Assembly: GCF_003460605.1 (NCBI RefSeq)
Contig: NZ_QTVN01000003.1
Location: forward strand, 186,328-250,327
DNA length: 64,000 bases
Direction: 5' to 3'
DNA from: Ruminococcus sp. AF31-8BH
GTDB lineage: Bacteria > Bacillota > Clostridia > Lachnospirales > Lachnospiraceae
This document shows positions 61,416-64,000 of this stretch, one piece after another. Below the pieces are notes generated by a model. It was not told where the DNA came from and did no database searches. It saw only the letters and a list, made by a program, of their open reading frames with translations. How positions within the stretch are numbered: position 1 is the stretch's first letter; the number at the start of each line of letters is the position of its first letter. Made by a program: the position numbers and the translations under genes.

Positions 61416-62177
61416 TTACGGATATCTGCACTCCACGCCCACCTCTTCAAACAGCTGCAGCCATTTGTCGGAAGGCTTTTCATCTGTCACGATGATATCA
61501 ATGTCCCGCAATTTTCCTGCTACGGAAAACGCGGTCTGGTCAAATTTTGTATTGTCCACAACCAGGATTTTCTTACGTCCGGAATCCAGCATAGCTTTCT
61601 TCGCAGTTCCGAAAGCCTCCTGAGATTCCATTACTCCAAGCTTCTCATCAAGAGCCTTGCAGGAGAAAATAACGGTATCAGCAAAATAAGAGCGAATGAC
61701 TTCTTCTGTGCGGGAACCAAGGAAAGCCAGGTAGCCTTCCTTCATCATCCCGCCTGTGGAAATAATATTCCAGCCTGACACATCAGCCAGTTCCAGAAGG
61801 ATCTCCATGGAATTGGTGATCACAGTCAGGCGCTCTTTTTCTTTCAGTGCTTTCGCCACGAACACCGCAGTGGTGCTGGCATCCAGAAGCAGATGTTCCC
61901 CGTCATGCACAAGAGAGGCTACAATTTCCGCCATCTTCTGTTTTCCCACTACATTCTGGTTCTTGCGCACATTAAAGGGCAGGTCAATGCTCACATCTTC
62001 ATTGATCACAGCACCGCCGTAGCTTTTGATTGCAAGACCTTCTTTTTCCAGCTTATCCAGATCTCGCCGGATGGTCTCCTCAGAAACCCCGTACATCTGA
62101 CTAAGCTCACTTACAACTACACGTTTTTCATCCTGTAGTTTTTCCAGAATCAGATTTCGTCTCTCTAATGCAAGCAT
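61416..62177 (-). CDS. DeoR/GlpR-family regulator of the propanediol locus
   Basis: 253 residues. The N-terminal winged helix has VSELSQMYGVSEETIRRDLDKLEKEGLAIKSYGGA, diagnostic of the DeoR family, and the C-terminal DeoRC sugar-phosphate sensor has LLLDASTTAVFVAKALK and GYLAFLGSRTEEVI. Such regulators usually respond to a phosphorylated sugar, so fuculose-1-phosphate or rhamnulose-1-phosphate would be fitting effectors here; this is inference. It lies between pduT and pduQ on the same strand with 26-37 bp gaps, so it is co-transcribed with the genes it probably controls. Confidence 0.9.
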   Translation of the reverse strand: MLALERRNLILEKLQDEKRVVVSELSQMYGVSEETIRRDLDKLEKEGLAIKSYGGAVINEDVSIDLPFNVRKNQNVVGKQKMAEIVASLVHDGEHLLLDASTTAVFVAKALKEKERLTVITNSMEILLELADVSGWNIISTGGMMKEGYLAFLGSRTEEVIRSYFADTVIFSCKALDEKLGVMESQEAFGTAKKAMLDSGRKKILVVDNTKFDQTAFSVAGKLRDIDIIVTDEKPSDKWLQLFEEVGVECRYP

Positions 62178-62214
62178 AAGGTCTCCTCCGCGCTTATTTT
62201 TTTAGACCAGAAGC

Positions 62215-62763
62215 TTACAGAAGGCTGTCGATCATTCTCCTATCCGGATGTGCGATAACAGATGAATCCAGATACATGCCTTTTGCCGCAACCAGCTCTT
62301 TGGCTCTGTCAATAGATGCAGATACTGCAGAAACCTCACCAGTGATCATCATGTAAGATTTTCCGCACATACCTTTTGCAATACGAAGCTCAATAAGATC
62401 AACGATTGCAGTCTTTGCAGCCTGGTCTGCAGCTTCAATAATGGAAGCTGCATCATATGTTTCAAGAATTCCCAGTGCACTGATCTCCTCAACCTGAGTA
62501 GTTCCATAAATTGCCGGGAAAAGGGACTCATGTGGATTGCCCAGTACGAAACTGTCAATGCACTTGTCCTCGTATGTTGTTACAGCTGTATCAACGGCAG
62601 CTTTTACCGCACTGAGATCACCGGTAATAATTGCAATATATTTACCCGGACACACGGTCTGCGCCTCAACGATTTCTACATCAGATGTCTTAACCATTGC
62701 ATCTGCTGCAGTAACGCCGGTAGCTGTAGTTTTGAATTCAATCATTCCGATTGCTTTACTCAT
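62215..62763 (-). CDS. pduT: Bacterial microcompartment trimeric shell protein PduT
   Basis: 182 residues (Salmonella PduT is 184) from the ATG at 62763; the ten codons upstream in frame have no site. Two tandem BMC domains (about 1-90 and 95-182), so a trimer with a hexagonal outline forms part of the shell facet. The pore cysteine that binds a 4Fe-4S cluster in PduT is conserved at position 38 (QTVCPGKY). It would pass electrons or hold a redox centre across the shell, in partnership with PduS, encoded 17 bp upstream. An Asp/Glu-rich second domain contains MCGKSYMMITG. A firm call on family and type. Confidence 0.93.
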   Translation of the reverse strand: MSKAIGMIEFKTTATGVTAADAMVKTSDVEIVEAQTVCPGKYIAIITGDLSAVKAAVDTAVTTYEDKCIDSFVLGNPHESLFPAIYGTTQVEEISALGILETYDAASIIEAADQAAKTAIVDLIELRIAKGMCGKSYMMITGEVSAVSASIDRAKELVAAKGMYLDSSVIAHPDRRMIDSLL

Positions 62764-62779
62764 TTTCTGCACGTCCTTT

Positions 62780-64000
62780 CTAATTCTTTGCAACTACGAT
62801 CCAGCGATCTGTCACTTCGGTAACTTTACCGGAGATGGTTGCATGGATGCCAACACTTAAGCCCTGGGCAGGTTCTGCGATCATCTGACCTCTTGTCACC
62901 TGATCTCCAACCTTGACAATTGCCTTTGCAGGTGCTCCGATATGCTGGCTCAAAAGAATTTTTACCTTCGGAATCTCAACCAGTGTCTCGTCCATTGGTG
63001 CGTCCTTATCATATTTGGTAAGACCAAGACGTGCCATCAGGCGCTCTTCCGGAACCTTGCGGTATTCTCTGGATTCCTTAACCGGTACTGGCTGTACTCC
63101 CTGAGGAGGACGAATACCTGCCTGACGAAGTCCGCCCTTCATATCTGCAAGAAGTGTTCTTGGAGCAAGACTCTGCGGACATGCATACATTTCACAAACA
63201 CCGCAGGAGCTGCAGAAGCTTGCATTGATGTATGGATTCATGTCTCTGAAATCATGATTGGATGCTGCACGCATGAAACGTGCCGGATCAATCGGATGTC
63301 CCAGATTGTTACGTGGGCAAAGGTCTGTACAGGTATTGCACTGGCAGCAGATAGATGCTGCGCGTTTCAAATCTATGGAAGAAGTCCGCATCTTCTTCTG
63401 TACGATTAAATGGTCTTTTGGCAGAACCAGAATCGCATTTGTTGTCTTCGTTACAGGGTCAGAACCTTTTCCGATTCTTCCCATCATCGGTCCACCAACA
63501 AAGTAAACCGGGTCTTTTACAGTAGTTCCGCCAGCCTGGGCTACTACATCATCCATGGTACATCCAAGAGGTACTCTTACAGTGACCGGATGATTTACCT
63601 CAGCTACAACAGATACATATTTGGATGTTACTGGCTCTTTTTTCTCTACTGCCTGATAAATGTTGTACAGTGTCTCTACGTTGAATACTGCAACTCCCTG
63701 CTCAATAGGAAGTCCGCCAGGTCTTACAACTCTACCAGTTGCCTCGTAGATCAGTACAACCTCGTCTCCCATAGGATATACCTCATCCAGAAGGTGGATG
63801 CGCATTCCCGGGAACTCCTCGATATGCTGTTTCAGAGCATTTACTGTCTGAACATAGGATTTCTTAATTCCAATAATGGACTCAGCAGCACCAACGGTCT
63901 CCTGAACCATATGGAAAGTTTTCATAATTTCGTAAGCGTGCTTCTCTAATAACTGTCTGTGTAATTTCAGTAAAGGTTCGCACTCTGCACAGTTCATAAG
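62780..64000 (-). CDS. pduS: Cobalamin reductase-like iron-sulfur flavoprotein PduS, N-terminus beyond the right edge
   Basis: At least 406 codons remain. It aligns in order with Salmonella PduS (451): the start of the visible part is the NCAECEP segment that lies about 40 residues inside the family, so the ATG at 63997 is internal and the gene continues to the right. It has an RnfC-like core (about 5-190), two 4Fe-4S motifs (CCQCNTCTDLCP and CSSCGVCEMYACP) and an SLBB/C-terminal domain (VKVGDQVTRGQMIAEPAQGLSVG). It reduces cobalamin for PduO, or shuttles electrons through PduT. Its stop is 17 bp before the pduT start. Confidence 0.92.
   Translation of the reverse strand, partial: LMNCAECEPLLKLHRQLLEKHAYEIMKTFHMVQETVGAAESIIGIKKSYVQTVNALKQHIEEFPGMRIHLLDEVYPMGDEVVLIYEATGRVVRPGGLPIEQGVAVFNVETLYNIYQAVEKKEPVTSKYVSVVAEVNHPVTVRVPLGCTMDDVVAQAGGTTVKDPVYFVGGPMMGRIGKGSDPVTKTTNAILVLPKDHLIVQKKMRTSSIDLKRAASICCQCNTCTDLCPRNNLGHPIDPARFMRAASNHDFRDMNPYINASFCSSCGVCEMYACPQSLAPRTLLADMKGGLRQAGIRPPQGVQPVPVKESREYRKVPEERLMARLGLTKYDKDAPMDETLVEIPKVKILLSQHIGAPAKAIVKVGDQVTRGQMIAEPAQGLSVGIHATISGKVTEVTDRWIVVAKN

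Overview
The window looks like chromosome of a gut Lachnospiraceae bacterium (Firmicutes, Blautia-like). The signs are moderate GC, AGGAGG ribosome sites with frequent GTG and TTG starts, YesM/YesN two-component systems, many sugar ABC transporters without PTS genes, and a propanediol-type microcompartment locus beside L-fucose genes. The genus is inferred, not shown. Most genes lie on the minus strand. I see no rRNA, tRNA, CRISPR array or prophage.

Layout, left to right. 1-5.5 kb: the cut end of a peptide-type binding protein, a small membrane protein, an M3 oligopeptidase and an extracellular trigger-factor-like lipoprotein. 5.6-11.8 kb: a nucleoside-type BMP/ABC uptake operon and a cupin-AraC regulator. 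11.9-22.2 kb: a beta-galactoside module (binding protein, two permeases, GH2 and GH42 beta-galactosidases, AraC regulator). 22.3-31.2 kb: a DUF3783-like gene, a RhaSPQT/Lsr-type sugar ABC operon, and a divergent YesN/YesM pair. 31.3-45.0 kb: an isomerase of the fucose/arabinose fold, rhamnulokinase, a second sugar ABC operon (two permeases, ATPase, binding protein), and a sensory operon encoding YesN, ApbE, YesM and a membrane-tethered sugar-binding protein.

45.4-51.8 kb: a six-gene operon of aldolase, LacI repressor, FGGY kinase, galactitol-1-phosphate-type dehydrogenase, PfkB kinase and aldo/keto reductase. Read as a pathway it could take a free hexose through a hexitol and its phosphate to tagatose (or fructose) bisphosphate and trioses. 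This is the most interesting unit in the window. 52.0-57.7 kb: L-fucose mutarotase, a surface SH3 protein with a 30-bp minisatellite, a decayed IS1182-type element, L-fucose isomerase and an AraC regulator. 58.3-58.9 kb: a two-gene metal-binding cassette. 59.0-64.0 kb: pduO, pduQ, a DeoR regulator, pduT and the end of pduS, which is one flank of a 1,2-propanediol microcompartment locus that continues to the right.

Together the genes suggest harvesting of host or plant glycan sugars (galactose, fucose, rhamnose-type deoxysugars and nucleosides). Deoxysugar breakdown would yield lactaldehyde and propanediol that feed the compartment. Several promoters and operators can be read directly: an activator-type dyad upstream of the lactose-type operon, an operator palindrome on the rhaB promoter, a LacI-type operator by the aldolase operon, and repeated AATATTTT-type motifs upstream of both YesN-linked ABC operons.
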